A stretch of DNA of 64,000 nucleotides from Microbaculum sp051390635 (GCF_051390635.1 NZ_JBPODT010000002.1:372001-436000), one strand, 5' to 3'; shown: positions 25,063-35,081, counted from the first letter of the stretch. Made by a program: numbers and translations. The notes: generated from the letters alone by a model not told the origin.

Positions 25063-26685
25063 ATGAATGTGCTTTTGAACATGATGCGCGCCGGCGCGAT
25101 TGCGGCGCTGGTACTGCCCGCGGCCACTGCCACCGCGCAGGTCTCCGAAGAGACGGTCAAGTCGCTCGGCGTGCCCGACACGATGGAAACGAGCCTCGGC
25201 CGGCTCGAGTTCGCGGACGGGGTGCCGACCAGCGAGACGGCCAAGAAGGTCGCCGACGCGATGGCCTTCGCCAATGCGCTGGCCGTCTACAACAACAGCT
25301 TTCGCGGGGCCTCCGCGCTGGCGATCGCCAAGGGTCTTCGCGAAGCCGGCGTCAAGGACAACCAGGTCGGCATCTTCTCCACGCTGATGGATGCGAGTTC
25401 GCTGTTCCTGACGGCCAACGCCGACACGGTCTACTACATGTCGGTCATCGACCTGACCAAGGGGCCGGTCGTGCTCGAACAGCCGGCGGACGGCCTCGGC
25501 ACGATCAACGACATGTGGTTCTCGTGGGTCGTCGACATCGGCTTTCCGGGCCCCGACCGCGGTCAAGGCGGCAAGTATCTGCTTGTCCCGCCCGGATATG
25601 ACGGGCCGCTGCCAGAAGGCGGGTTCTTCGTCGCGCACGCCAGGACGAACTACCTGCTCTATGCGGCCCGCACCTATCTCGTCGACGGCGATCCGGCACC
25701 GGCGGTGCAGACCATCAAGGCGAACCTGAGGATCTACCCCTATACGCCGGGCGGATTCGGCACGAGCATCGCTACCGCGCTGGAGGGCGTGGTCCGGCTT
25801 GAAGGCAATCCGCCGCCGCCGGAGACGACATTCACCGAGCTGAGCGGCAAGGCGTTCAACACGATTCCGCCGAGCGATTTCGGCTTCTTCGAGCTGATCA
25901 ACGAGAATTACCAGCAGGAGCCGGCCACCAGCTACGAGGTCGAGCTTGCCGGCCAGCTCGCCGCGATCGGTATCGTGCACGGCAAGCCGTTCGCGCCGGA
26001 TGAGTCCATGAAGGCGATCCTCACCGACGCCGCCGGGGTCGGCGCCGCCGCGGGGCGCTCGCTCAACTGGCGCTTCGCCGTCTCGCATCCCGACTGGGCC
26101 TACTATCCCGACTCCCAGTGGGGAAACATGCTGTTCGAGGGCGGCGCCTTCTTCGAGACCCCACCGCCGCTGTTCGAAGACGGCATGTTCAAGCCGTTTC
26201 CGCCGACCGGCGCGCGCACCCTCGATTCGCGCACGGCGTTCTACTACGCCTACACGCTCGATTCGCCGGGTATGATCATGCGCATCCCCGACGTCGGCTC
26301 GCAGTACCTGATGGGTTTTCTCGACGCCGACGGGAACCCGTTCGACGGGGCGAAGACCTACAAGGTGACGCTGCCCAAAGGCATTCCGGCCGGCAAGTTC
26401 TGGTCGCTGACGCTCTACGACAACCAGACCCGCTCGATGCTGCAGACGCCGCAGAAATTCCCGCGGGCCGGCAGTCAGGCGTATCCCTCGCCGGCGGCCG
26501 AGGCCGATGCGGATGGCGCCACCACGGTCTATTTCGGCCCGGAACAACCCGATGGTGTGGCACGGGGCAACTGGATCCAGACCGATCCCGACAAGGGCTG
26601 GTTCACGATCCTGCGCCTCTACAGCCCGCTGCCGTCCTTCTTCGACAAGACCTGGCGGCCGACCGAGATCGAGCCGGTCGGGTGA
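25063..26685 (+). CDS. Exported DUF1254/DUF1214 protein
   Basis: A 540-aa secreted protein. Residues 1-25 are a signal peptide (MNVLLNMMRAGAIAALVLPA). The first half carries DUF1254 (SLFLTANADTVYYMSVIDL, then a beta-rich part with FFVAHARTNYLLYAARTYL) and the last 150 residues carry DUF1214 (KVTLPKGIPAGKFWSLTLYD, then MLQTPQKFPRAGS). Proteins with this pair are common in proteobacteria and actinobacteria and have no proven function; the fold is beta-rich. Start ATG at 25063 has gagggcgg upstream. It stands alone, convergent with the ligase gene that follows. Confidence 0.85.
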   Translation: MNVLLNMMRAGAIAALVLPAATATAQVSEETVKSLGVPDTMETSLGRLEFADGVPTSETAKKVADAMAFANALAVYNNSFRGASALAIAKGLREAGVKDNQVGIFSTLMDASSLFLTANADTVYYMSVIDLTKGPVVLEQPADGLGTINDMWFSWVVDIGFPGPDRGQGGKYLLVPPGYDGPLPEGGFFVAHARTNYLLYAARTYLVDGDPAPAVQTIKANLRIYPYTPGGFGTSIATALEGVVRLEGNPPPPETTFTELSGKAFNTIPPSDFGFFELINENYQQEPATSYEVELAGQLAAIGIVHGKPFAPDESMKAILTDAAGVGAAAGRSLNWRFAVSHPDWAYYPDSQWGNMLFEGGAFFETPPPLFEDGMFKPFPPTGARTLDSRTAFYYAYTLDSPGMIMRIPDVGSQYLMGFLDADGNPFDGAKTYKVTLPKGIPAGKFWSLTLYDNQTRSMLQTPQKFPRAGSQAYPSPAAEADADGATTVYFGPEQPDGVARGNWIQTDPDKGWFTILRLYSPLPSFFDKTWRPTEIEPVG

Positions 26686-26714
26686 GTGAGCCCGGCTGAA
26701 TGGCGGCCGGCCGG

Positions 26715-27908
26715 CTAGCCCGGCCGGTCTGCCGGTTGCCCGCGCGCCTCGATGGGGCGCATCGGCTCCCTGGGGATCCCTTCGACCGTCTCCGCGATCA
26801 GGTGGTCGACCACGCGCTGGTGCGCCTCGCGCGGGTCCATGCCGTCGGCGACGGCCTCCCGCCAGATCGCGAGCTGCCGGTCGGCCGAGGTGCCGTCGGC
26901 GACGACGGCGCGGGCGTGCTCCACCGCCGCGATGCAGCCGAAATGGGCCGCGTCCTCGCGGATCAGTTCGAGGATTTCCTCCATCAGGTCGCCGAACGGC
27001 GTGGTCGAGCCCTTGCCGAAGTCGATCAGCCGGCCCGCCGCGCCGTGGCGCTGCGCCAGCCAGCGGTTTTCCTCGATCAGGAAGCGCGAGTAGTGGCGCC
27101 AGCGCTGGTTGTCGCGTCGCAGGCGCCACAGCATGCGCGCCAGGCAGCGGAACAGCGCCGCCACGGCGATGGCGTCGTCGAGACGCGTGCACACGTCGGC
27201 GATGCGCATCTCCAGCGTGGGAAACCGGGCCGAGGGGCGCAGGTCCCACCAGACCTTGGTGGCGTCCTCGATCATGCCGGCCCGCACCAGAACGTCGATG
27301 GTGCGGCGATACTCGTCCTCGCTGTCGAAGGATTCCGGCAGGCCGGTGCGCGGCATCTCCTTGAACACCGACAGCCGGTAGGACTTCAGCCCCGTCTCGT
27401 GGCCCTGCCAGAACGGCGAGGAGGTGGACAGCGCCAACAGGTGGGGGAGGAAATAGGGAAGCTGGTTGAACAGGTCGATCCGCAGCGCCTCGTCCTCGAT
27501 CGCCACATGCACGTGCATGCCGCAGATCAGCATGCGCCGCACCACCATCTGGATGTCGCGGGCCAGCGCGTTGTACCGGTCCTTGTCGGTATGCTGCTGG
27601 CTCGCCCAGGTGGCGAAGGGATGGGTCGAGGCGGCGATCGGGGCGAGGTCGTAGTCGGCCGACACCTCGGCGATGGTGCCGCGCAGGTGCGCCAGTTCCG
27701 CCCGGGCGTCCTCGACCCGTTCGCAGACCGGCGTGCCGACCTCGATCTGGCAGCGCAGGAACTCCGGCGTCACCCGCTTCGGCAGGATCTCCTCGCACCG
27801 GTCCATCAGCGCCCTCGGCGGATCGACGGCAAGGTCGCGGGTCTGCCTGTCGACGAGCAGGTATTCTTCCTCGACCCCGATGGTGAAGCTGGGTTCGCTG
27901 GCGCTCAT
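26715..27908 (-). CDS. YbdK-type carboxylate-amine ligase (GCS2 family)
   Basis: A 397-aa ATP-grasp-like ligase of the glutamate-cysteine ligase 2 family (YbdK type), which joins a carboxylate and an amine, weakly gamma-glutamylcysteine in studied members. Signature elements are IGVEEEYLLVD at the start, CGMHVHVAI, STSSPFWQG, LEMRIADVCT and WRHYSRFLIEENRW. Length fits. The physiological substrate is not known for the family. An imperfect GC-rich inverted repeat at 26707-26727 overlaps its stop and may end transcription from both sides. Confidence 0.87.
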   Translation of the reverse strand: MSASEPSFTIGVEEEYLLVDRQTRDLAVDPPRALMDRCEEILPKRVTPEFLRCQIEVGTPVCERVEDARAELAHLRGTIAEVSADYDLAPIAASTHPFATWASQQHTDKDRYNALARDIQMVVRRMLICGMHVHVAIEDEALRIDLFNQLPYFLPHLLALSTSSPFWQGHETGLKSYRLSVFKEMPRTGLPESFDSEDEYRRTIDVLVRAGMIEDATKVWWDLRPSARFPTLEMRIADVCTRLDDAIAVAALFRCLARMLWRLRRDNQRWRHYSRFLIEENRWLAQRHGAAGRLIDFGKGSTTPFGDLMEEILELIREDAAHFGCIAAVEHARAVVADGTSADRQLAIWREAVADGMDPREAHQRVVDHLIAETVEGIPREPMRPIEARGQPADRPG

Positions 27909-27959
27909 GGACCGATCTTGCCTCGCCCGGGCGCCCTTGGCCAGCGTGGCGTTCCGCCG

Positions 27960-29255
27960 TCAGGTCGGATGTTGCCCCGGCGTCACCGTGCCGTTGCCGG
28001 AGTCGTCGATGTGGTCGTAGTCCTCATCCTCGAGCGGCACGCGCGGATCGAGCTCCGACACCGCCGGCGAGGTGCGCGGCACGGGGACAAACGGCTCGCG
28101 GTCTTCCGGCGGGATCGCGGCGCGCCGGGTCAGGCGGTACACGGTCAGCGCCGCCAGGCCGGCATGGGCCACGGCCGTCAGCGCGAACAGGGCGCCGGGC
28201 ACGGTGATCTCGACCAGCGCGGCCGCCGCGGTCGGTCCAACCACCGCGCCGACCGTGTAGATCAGCAGCAGCCCGGTCGATACCTGCACCATGTCGGAGG
28301 AGTCGGCATGGTCGGCCGTGTGCGCCGAGCTCAGCGAGTAGATCGGCATCGCGCCCGCGCCGAACAGGAAGGCGAGCCCGTAGAGCAGCCAGGGCGAATT
28401 GGCCGGCGCGATGGCAAGGCCGATACCGGCGGCCCCGGCGACGATGCAGCAGGCGGCGATGACGTGGCGGCGGTCGACGTGGTCGGAAAGGCGACCCGCC
28501 GGCCACAGCACGGCGACGGCGCCGAGGATCGACGCGGTGATGAAGTCGCCGGCGCCGCCCGCGCCCAGTCCCTGCAGGTTCGCGTAGATCGGCCCGATGG
28601 TCCAGAACGCGCCGTTCGCCAGCCCCACCGTGAACGCCCCGGCGACGCCCACCGGAGACAGCGCCACCAGCCAGCGCAGCCGCAGCTGCGGCGATTCCGG
28701 GACGGGCGGCGACTTCGACCGCGTCAGCGCCACCGGCATCGCCGCCAGCGAGATCATCAGCGCGCTCAGCGAGAACAGCTGGAAGCCTGCCGGCGGATAC
28801 AGCCGGAGGAACTGCTGTCCCGCCGCCATGCCGCCGAAGTTGATGACGTTGTAGAAGGCCAGCACGCCGCCCCGGTTGGAGTTGTCCGACTTGTCGTTCA
28901 GCCAGCTCTCGATGACCGCGTACAGCACCGCGAAGCAGATGCCGGAGGTGCAGCGCAGGATGTTCCAGGTGATCGGTTCCACCACGAGCGCGTGCAAGAT
29001 GGCCGCGCCCGTCGCCAGCGCCGTGCAGGCACCGAAGGTGCGGATATGGCCGGCGTGCCGGATCAGCCACGGCGCGGCGAAGCAGCCGATCATCATGCCG
29101 ACGAAGTAGGACGAGCCGATCAGGCCGATCGCCAGGTCGGAAAAGTTGTATCCGGTCGCCGCCAGCGGCACGAGCGTCGATTGCAGGCCCGATCCGGTCA
29201 GCAGGATGAACACCGAGATCAGCAGCGCGGCGATCGAGGCGAGGGCGGATCTCAT
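27960..29255 (-). CDS. MFS transporter (YcaD-like)
   Basis: A 431-aa twelve-TM major facilitator of the YcaD-like branch. MRSALASIAALLISVFILL starts the first helix; the motif in loop 2-3 is APWLIRHAGHIRTFG and that in loop 8-9 GRLSDHVDRRHVI. Helices contain the CFAVLYAVIESWLND and GLANGAFWTIGPIYA elements typical of this branch. A hydrophilic acidic tail of about 45 residues (EDREPFVP ... DDSGNGT) follows the last helix. gggagcc lies nine bases before the ATG. Substrate unknown. Confidence 0.85.
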   Translation of the reverse strand: MRSALASIAALLISVFILLTGSGLQSTLVPLAATGYNFSDLAIGLIGSSYFVGMMIGCFAAPWLIRHAGHIRTFGACTALATGAAILHALVVEPITWNILRCTSGICFAVLYAVIESWLNDKSDNSNRGGVLAFYNVINFGGMAAGQQFLRLYPPAGFQLFSLSALMISLAAMPVALTRSKSPPVPESPQLRLRWLVALSPVGVAGAFTVGLANGAFWTIGPIYANLQGLGAGGAGDFITASILGAVAVLWPAGRLSDHVDRRHVIAACCIVAGAAGIGLAIAPANSPWLLYGLAFLFGAGAMPIYSLSSAHTADHADSSDMVQVSTGLLLIYTVGAVVGPTAAAALVEITVPGALFALTAVAHAGLAALTVYRLTRRAAIPPEDREPFVPVPRTSPAVSELDPRVPLEDEDYDHIDDSGNGTVTPGQHPT

Positions 29256-29304
29256 CGGTACCGGCTCCCATATTCGCGAGCGGCAGCAGGACTCGCCGCA
29301 GGCC

Positions 29305-30024
29305 TCAGACGATGGACTCGAGCAGGCGCCCCACCAGATAGGCGAGCATCGCCGCTGTCATGCCGATGGTCAGGGTTTCCGTGCCCGAACGCCACCACGA
29401 ATACGTCGACCACCGGCTCTTGAACGACCCGATGCCAAAAAAAACGAGCGCCGTCATCCCCGTCGCCAGGATCGGTGCGTTCGGCATCGACAGGACGAAC
29501 GGCAGCAGCGGCACCGCGCCGCAGATGATGAAGGCCGCGAACGTCCAGAACGCGGCCCTCAAGGGCGATCGCTGGATCGGCGCCAGGCCATGCTCCTCGA
29601 TGAGCATCGTTTCGACCCAGTTCTTGTCCCGCGAGGTGATCAGCGCGACCAGCGTCTCCAGCTTCGAGCCGGTAAAGCCCTTGTTGCGGTAGATCTGGCG
29701 GATCTCCTGGCGCTCGCCGTCGGGATAGAGCTTGATGTGGCGCTCTTCCATCGCCTTCAGCCGCTCGTAGTCCTCGATCTCGGACTGTGTGCCGGAGAAG
29801 TTGGCGGCGGCCATCGAGAAGCCGTCGGCGATCAGGTTGGCGATGCCCAGGATCAGCACCACGCGGGTCGGCAGTTCGGCGCCGACCGCGCCGGCCACGA
29901 CGGCGAAGGTGGTCACGGCGCCGTCGATGCCGCCATAGACCCAGTCGCGCAGGTAGTTGATCTTCGGTCCGTCGGCGAGCCGCTTTTCGATCGCGGCTTC
30001 GGAATGCTCGTGCTCGATCCTCAT
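29305..30024 (-). CDS. VIT1/CCC1-family iron/manganese transporter
   Basis: A 239-aa membrane protein of the VIT/CCC1 family, which moves Fe2+ or Mn2+ across membranes. The first helix region has the family signature VYGGIDGAVTTFAVVAGAVG, followed by LIADGFSMAAANFSG with the conserved Asp and Met/Ala face. The cytosolic loop carries Glu/His-rich metal-binding residues (EIEDYERLKAMEERHIKLYP). Five hydrophobic segments fit the family. It lies 49 bp upstream of the MFS gene on the same strand, and may be cotranscribed with it. Confidence 0.87.
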   Translation of the reverse strand: MRIEHEHSEAAIEKRLADGPKINYLRDWVYGGIDGAVTTFAVVAGAVGAELPTRVVLILGIANLIADGFSMAAANFSGTQSEIEDYERLKAMEERHIKLYPDGERQEIRQIYRNKGFTGSKLETLVALITSRDKNWVETMLIEEHGLAPIQRSPLRAAFWTFAAFIICGAVPLLPFVLSMPNAPILATGMTALVFFGIGSFKSRWSTYSWWRSGTETLTIGMTAAMLAYLVGRLLESIV

Positions 30025-30176
30025 TCAGACGCCAATTCGCGTTTTCGTACCGCCGGTTAGATCGAGGGGGCGGATACACTGGCCACCCCGTGGGTCAGGG
30101 TGTATAACCCGCCCGCATCGGCGGTTAAACTGGAGAATGCCGCCGGCACTGCGACAAAAAGCGAGTGGTTTGCGTT

Positions 30177-31571
30177 ATGGCGAAAGCATGGAGCCCCGAG
30201 AGCTGGCGGTCGAAGCCGATCGTGCAGGTTCCCGATTATCCCGATCCCAAGGCCCTTGCCGAGGCCGAGGCCACGCTGTCGCGATTTCCCCCGCTCGTTT
30301 TTGCAGGCGAGGCGCGCAAGCTGAAGCAGCAGCTTGGACGCGTCGCAGGCGGAGAGGGATTCCTGCTGCAGGGCGGTGATTGCGCCGAGAGTTTCGCCGA
30401 GCATCACGCCGACAACATCCGCGACTTCTTCCGGGTCTTCCTGCAGATGTCGGTGGTGCTGACCTTTGCCGCGGCGATGCCGGTGGTGAAGGTCGGGCGC
30501 ATCGGCGGCCAGTTCGCCAAGCCGCGCTCCTCGTCCGTCGAGAAGCAGGGCGATGTCGAGCTGCCGAGCTACCGTGGCGACATCATCAACGCGCCGGAGT
30601 TCACGCCCGAGGCGCGCATCCCCGACCCGGACCGGATGCTGCAGGCCTACCGTCAGGCGGCGGCGACGCAGAACCTGCTGCGCGCCTTCTCCCAGGGCGG
30701 CTATGCCAACCTCGAGCATGTCCACAGCTGGACGCTGGGCTTCGTTTCGGGGTCCCCGCAAGGCCACCATTACAAGGAGATCGCCGACCGCATTTCGGAG
30801 TCGCTCGACTTCATGCGCGCCTGTGGCGTGACCGCCGACGCGACCCCGCAATTCCGTTCGACCGATTTCTTCACCAGCCACGAGGCGCTGCTGCTCGGCT
30901 ACGAGCAGGCGATGACCCGCGTCGATTCCACGAGCGGCGACTGGTACGACACCTCGGGCCACATGGTCTGGATCGGCGACCGCACGCGCCAGCCCGATCA
31001 CGCCCATATCGAGTTCTGCCGCGGCATCAGGAATCCGATCGGCCTGAAATGCGGCCCGAGCCTCGATGCCGACGAGCTGATCAGGCTGATCGACATCCTC
31101 AACCCAGAGGACGAGGCCGGCCGGCTGACGCTCATCTGCCGCTTCGGCGCCGACAAGGTGTTCGACCACCTGCCGACGCTGATCCGCAAGGTGCAGGCGG
31201 AGGGGCGCTCCGTCGTGTGGTCCTGCGACCCGATGCACGGCAACACCGTCGCCGCGGGCGGTTTCAAGACCCGGCCGTTCGACCGGATCCTTCAGGAAGT
31301 GCGCAACTTCTTCGCCGTGCACCAGGCCGAGGGCTCGCACGCCGGCGGCATCCATATCGAGATGACCGGCCAGAACGTCACCGAATGCACCGGCGGCGCC
31401 CGGGCGATCTCGGAGGCGGACCTGTCGGCCCGATACCACACCCACTGCGATCCGCGCCTCAACGCCGACCAGTCGCTGGAACTCGCGTTCCTGGTCGCCG
31501 AGGGCCTGAAGCAGGAGCGCGCCTCGCGCGGCCGGCCAAAGATCGACAGCGGTGCGGCCGTCGGGTTGTGA
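30177..31571 (+). CDS. aroG: 3-Deoxy-7-phosphoheptulonate synthase, class II (DAHP synthase)
   Basis: A 464-aa class II (plant/mycobacterial type) DAHP synthase that condenses phosphoenolpyruvate and erythrose 4-phosphate, the first step of the shikimate pathway. Motifs are LLQGGDCAESFAEH with the metal Cys, GRIGGQFAKPRSS, HVHSWTLGFV, LKCGPSL, WSCDPMHGNT, and GGIHIEMTGQNVTEC. Starts MAKAWSPESWRSKPI as is usual; the ATG at 30177 is thus chosen over one at 30165. Monocistronic by context. The symbol follows common usage for the class II enzyme. Confidence 0.93.
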   Translation: MAKAWSPESWRSKPIVQVPDYPDPKALAEAEATLSRFPPLVFAGEARKLKQQLGRVAGGEGFLLQGGDCAESFAEHHADNIRDFFRVFLQMSVVLTFAAAMPVVKVGRIGGQFAKPRSSSVEKQGDVELPSYRGDIINAPEFTPEARIPDPDRMLQAYRQAAATQNLLRAFSQGGYANLEHVHSWTLGFVSGSPQGHHYKEIADRISESLDFMRACGVTADATPQFRSTDFFTSHEALLLGYEQAMTRVDSTSGDWYDTSGHMVWIGDRTRQPDHAHIEFCRGIRNPIGLKCGPSLDADELIRLIDILNPEDEAGRLTLICRFGADKVFDHLPTLIRKVQAEGRSVVWSCDPMHGNTVAAGGFKTRPFDRILQEVRNFFAVHQAEGSHAGGIHIEMTGQNVTECTGGARAISEADLSARYHTHCDPRLNADQSLELAFLVAEGLKQERASRGRPKIDSGAAVGL

Positions 31572-31868
31572 AGCGCGGGCCTCATTCCCTCGGATGAGGT
31601 TCACCGGGGACGGCGCGCCTGCAGCGCCGTTCCGCTTGGGCTGAGCGGGCCCGTGCCCGCGGCCTTTCGCGACCGCGAAGGCGGTCGCCAGGAGACGCGT
31701 GATTTCGTGGTCGATAAGGTCGGCTAATGCGAGATCGCCGACGGTCTGCCGCAGTCGGACGGTAGCGATTGTTGCGTTTTGATCAACAAATCGTGCAGTT
31801 TTCCCGTCTTTATCGTGCGTTCGAGAACAATAGATAGTCGTCATCGCTTCTGGATGCGGAGATGACCC

Positions 31869-32663
31869 ATGGCCGCGATGCCTTCGCTGTTCGTGTCGCA
31901 CGGTGCGCCGAACCTGATTTTGTACGATACGCCCGCGCGGCAATTCCTCGCCGACTACGCCGAGAGTATTGAGCGTCCCACGGCGATCCTGTCGGTATCG
32001 GCGCATTTTGAGACCGACCGCCCGGCCGTCGTCGCCGACCCGGCGCCCGACATGATCTACGATTTCGGCGGCTTCGAGGACGAGCTCTACACGCTGACCT
32101 ATCCCGCCCCCGGCGATCCGGCGCTGGCCGAGCGCGTTGCCGGTTTGCTTTCGGACGCCGACCTGGCGCCCGCGATCGTGCGCAAGCGCGGCTACGACCA
32201 CGGCACCTGGGTGCCGCTGATGCTGCTCTACCCCGGCGCCGATATCCCCGTCGCCCAGCTTTCGGTGCAGCCGGGCGCGAGCGCCGCGCACCACTACCGG
32301 CTCGGCGAGGCGCTGGCGCCGTTGCGCGACGAGGGCGTGCTGATCGTCGGCTCCGGGTCCTTCACCCACAATCTTTACGAAGCGTTCCAGAACCTGAAGC
32401 GGGGCGCCGTCGACGCGGAGCGGCCGGACTGGGTCTCGGCCTTCGTCGACTGGATGGTGCCGCGCATCGAGGCCGGCGCGGTCGACGACCTGCTCGACTA
32501 CCGCACGAAGGCGCCCTTCGCGGTGGAGAACCACCCGACCGACGAGCACCTGTTGCCGCTCTACGTGGCGCTCGGCGCGGCCGGTGCCAGGCCGAAGGGC
32601 CACCGCATCCACGAAAGCCACCAGTTCGGCGCGCTGGAATTGGACGCGTTCGCGTTCAACTAG
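31869..32663 (+). CDS. DODA-type extradiol ring-cleavage dioxygenase
   Basis: A 264-aa member of the LigB/DODA superfamily (YgiD type), a metal enzyme that opens catechol-type rings such as DOPA. Metal-ligand histidines are placed as expected: His11 in FVSHGAPN, His46 in VSAHFET, and the C-terminal His in NHPTDEHLLPLYVALGAA; YDHGTWVPL is another family element. The zinc type (DODA) rather than Fe type is suggested by length. ggag lies before the ATG at 31869. It precedes the Nudix gene by 78 bp. Whether it feeds the aromatic pathway 6 kb away is unknown. Confidence 0.87.
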   Translation: MAAMPSLFVSHGAPNLILYDTPARQFLADYAESIERPTAILSVSAHFETDRPAVVADPAPDMIYDFGGFEDELYTLTYPAPGDPALAERVAGLLSDADLAPAIVRKRGYDHGTWVPLMLLYPGADIPVAQLSVQPGASAAHHYRLGEALAPLRDEGVLIVGSGSFTHNLYEAFQNLKRGAVDAERPDWVSAFVDWMVPRIEAGAVDDLLDYRTKAPFAVENHPTDEHLLPLYVALGAAGARPKGHRIHESHQFGALELDAFAFN

Positions 32664-32741
32664 GGCGGACCGCACGCCGCGCCCTTGCCCTTGGATCGCC
32701 TGCCCGCTACGCAGGAGCCGCCATTACCGGGGGAGGCGGAC

Positions 32742-33332
32742 ATGGGCAAGGCGCAGGACGGCCCGCGCATCGTCGACGAGGAGACCGTCTACGACGGCTT
32801 CGTCAGGCTGACCCGCTATACGGTCGAGGCGCCGTGGCACGGCGGGACGCTGCGGTTCGACCGCGAGGTTCATTTCCACGGGCATGTCGCCGCCGTCCTG
32901 CCGGTTGATCCGGACCGCAAGGTCGGGCTGCTGATCCGCCAGTTCCGCCTCTCGCCGCTTCTCGACGGCGGCGACGGCTGGCTGTGGGAGGTGCCGGGCG
33001 GCCTGCTCGGTGGCGACCCGCCGCCGCGCTGCGCCGTGAAGGAGGCGCAGGAAGAGGCGGGAATTGCGATACAGACGCTTGAATCGCTCGGCGATTTACT
33101 GTCCTCTCCCGGAATCGTCCGCGAATGCGTGCATATCTTCTGGGGAACCTACGAAGGACCGCCGCCCGCGGCGACCGGTGGCCTGGATCATGAAAGTGAG
33201 ATGATCGAGGTCCACGAGCTTCCGATGGCCGAAATCGCCCGCATGACGGAGAACGGCGACATCGTCGACGCGAAATCGGCGATCGCGGTGTTCCGGCTGA
33301 AGGCGCGGCGGCCGGATCTGTTCGCCGGCTGA
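32742..33332 (+). CDS. Nudix hydrolase (ADP-ribose pyrophosphatase-like)
   Basis: A 196-aa Nudix protein. The Nudix box lies at about residues 88-110 (GGLLGGD, then KEAQEEAGI), with Asp in place of the first Glu and Lys in place of the Arg; the essential EAQEEAG core is kept. The preceding strands (VAAVLPVDPDRKVGLLIRQF) and the following SSPGIVRECVHIFWG resemble the ADP-ribose or NudF/NudK branch, which hydrolyses nucleoside diphosphate sugars. gggaggcgg before the ATG at 32742 decides the start. Confidence 0.85.
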   Translation: MGKAQDGPRIVDEETVYDGFVRLTRYTVEAPWHGGTLRFDREVHFHGHVAAVLPVDPDRKVGLLIRQFRLSPLLDGGDGWLWEVPGGLLGGDPPPRCAVKEAQEEAGIAIQTLESLGDLLSSPGIVRECVHIFWGTYEGPPPAATGGLDHESEMIEVHELPMAEIARMTENGDIVDAKSAIAVFRLKARRPDLFAG

Positions 33333-33396
33333 CGGCCCGCATGCGGGCGAGCCGGGGACCGGACAGGCGGGAATGGGGACAGGATTGGTCGGCGTC

Positions 33397-35064
33397 ATGA
33401 CGAACGAACTTGCGATCGCCTGCGCGCAGCTCAACCCGATCGTCGGCGACATCGCCGGCAATCTGGCGCTCGCGCGCAAGGCCCGGGCCGAGGCGGCGGA
33501 ATTGGGCGCCGACCTCGTCGTGTTCACGGAACTGTTCATCTCCGGCTATCCGCCGGAGGATCTGGTGCTGAAGCCGGCCTTCCAGCAGGCCTGCCGCGAC
33601 GCCGTGGAGGCCCTTGCCGCCGACACCGCCGATGGCGGTCCGGCCGTTCTCATCGGCGCGCCGTGGCACGAGGACGTGAAGACCTACAACGCCTTCTGCC
33701 TGCTCGAGGAGGGCAGTGTGACGGCGACCCGGTTCAAGGTTGACCTGCCCAACTACGGTCCGTTCGACGAGAAGCGCGTGTTCGCGCCCGGCCCGCTGCC
33801 AGGCCCCGTGCCCTTTCGCGGCGTCCGGCTCGGGGTGCCGATCTGCGAGGACATCTGGGAGGACGAGGTCGTCGAGTGCCTGGAGGAAAGCGGCGCCGAG
33901 CTGCTGATCGTCCCCAACGGCTCGCCGTGGTGGAAATACAAGCACGACCTGCGCCTCAACGTCGTCGTCCAGCGGGTGACGGAATCCAACCTGCCGCTCA
34001 TCTACGTCAACCAGCTCGGCGGCCAGGACGAGCTGATCTTCGACGGCGCCTCCTTCGGTCTGCACGCCGACCGCACGCTCGCCTTCCAGATGCCGGCGTT
34101 CGAGGAAGGCGTCGCGCTGACCCGGTGGAAGCGCGATCGCGGCGAGGGCTGGCGCTGCGTCGAGGGGCCGATGGCCGCGCTCGGGGACAATGACGAGCTG
34201 ATGTGGCTCGCCTGCGTGAACGGCCTGCGCGACTACGTCGACAAGACCGGCTTTCCCGGCGTGGTGCTCGGTCTGTCGGGCGGCATCGACTCGGCGATCT
34301 GCGCCGCGATCGCCGTCGACGCGCTCGGTCCCGAACGCGTCCACTGCGTGATGATGCCATACCGCTACACCTCCAATGCCTCGCTGACCGACGCCGCCGA
34401 CTGCGCCGAGGCGCTCGACGTGCGCTACGACAGCGTCTCGATCGTCGCGCCCGTCGACGGCTTCACGGCGGCGCTGTCGCCGCTGTTCGACGCGCTGCCC
34501 GCCGATACCACCGAGGAGAACCTGCAGTCGCGCGCCCGCGGCACCACGCTGATGGCGATCTCCAACAAGTTCGGGCCGATGGTGGTCACTACCGGCAACA
34601 AGTCGGAGATGTCGGTGGGCTATTCGACGCTCTACGGCGACATGAACGGCGGCTTCAATCCGATCAAGGACCTCTACAAGACCGAGGTCTACCGGCTCGC
34701 CGCCTGGCGCAACGCCAACCGCCCCCAGGGGTGCCTGGGCCCCGACCATCCCGTGATCCCGACGAACATCATCGCCAAGGCGCCGTCGGCGGAGCTCAAG
34801 CCCGGCCAGACCGATCAGGACACGCTGCCGCCCTACGACACGCTCGACGACATCCTCGAGTGCCTGGTCGAGAACGAGATGTCGATCGCCGAGATCGTCG
34901 CGCGCGGCCACGACGTGGAGACGGTGAAGCGGGTCGAGAACATGCTCTATGTCGCCGAGTACAAGCGCCGTCAGGCGCCGCCCGGTATCAAGATCACCCG
35001 CAAGAACTTCGGTCGCGACCGGCGTTACCCGATCGTCAACCGCTATCGCGACACCGCGATGTGA
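33397..35064 (+). CDS. nadE: Glutamine-dependent NAD+ synthetase
   Basis: A 555-aa two-domain NAD synthetase that amidates deamido-NAD with glutamine and ATP. Residues 1-260 are the nitrilase-type glutaminase with catalytic Glu in FTELFISGYPPEDL, Lys in FKVDLPNYGPFDEKR and Cys in GVPICEDIWED. The rest is the synthetase with the P-loop LGLSGGIDSAICAAI and the MPYRYTS, TTGNKSE motifs. I place the start at ATG 33397 (MTNELAIACAQLNP), the usual family start; an in-frame ATG at 33373 has a better ribosome site. gltX follows after 17 bp. Confidence 0.93.
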   Translation: MTNELAIACAQLNPIVGDIAGNLALARKARAEAAELGADLVVFTELFISGYPPEDLVLKPAFQQACRDAVEALAADTADGGPAVLIGAPWHEDVKTYNAFCLLEEGSVTATRFKVDLPNYGPFDEKRVFAPGPLPGPVPFRGVRLGVPICEDIWEDEVVECLEESGAELLIVPNGSPWWKYKHDLRLNVVVQRVTESNLPLIYVNQLGGQDELIFDGASFGLHADRTLAFQMPAFEEGVALTRWKRDRGEGWRCVEGPMAALGDNDELMWLACVNGLRDYVDKTGFPGVVLGLSGGIDSAICAAIAVDALGPERVHCVMMPYRYTSNASLTDAADCAEALDVRYDSVSIVAPVDGFTAALSPLFDALPADTTEENLQSRARGTTLMAISNKFGPMVVTTGNKSEMSVGYSTLYGDMNGGFNPIKDLYKTEVYRLAAWRNANRPQGCLGPDHPVIPTNIIAKAPSAELKPGQTDQDTLPPYDTLDDILECLVENEMSIAEIVARGHDVETVKRVENMLYVAEYKRRQAPPGIKITRKNFGRDRRYPIVNRYRDTAM

Positions 35065-35081
35065 GGACCTTTGCCACCACG

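Noticed and set aside
25012..27798. Very long minus-strand open frame opposite the DUF1254 gene and across the ligase gene
   Set aside because: An antisense shadow produced by high GC; the opposite-strand genes have full family motifs and ribosome sites.
30057..32675. Long minus-strand frame opposite DAHP synthase and the dioxygenase
   Set aside because: Antisense shadow; the protein is low in hydrophobic pattern and His/Arg-rich as such shadows are.
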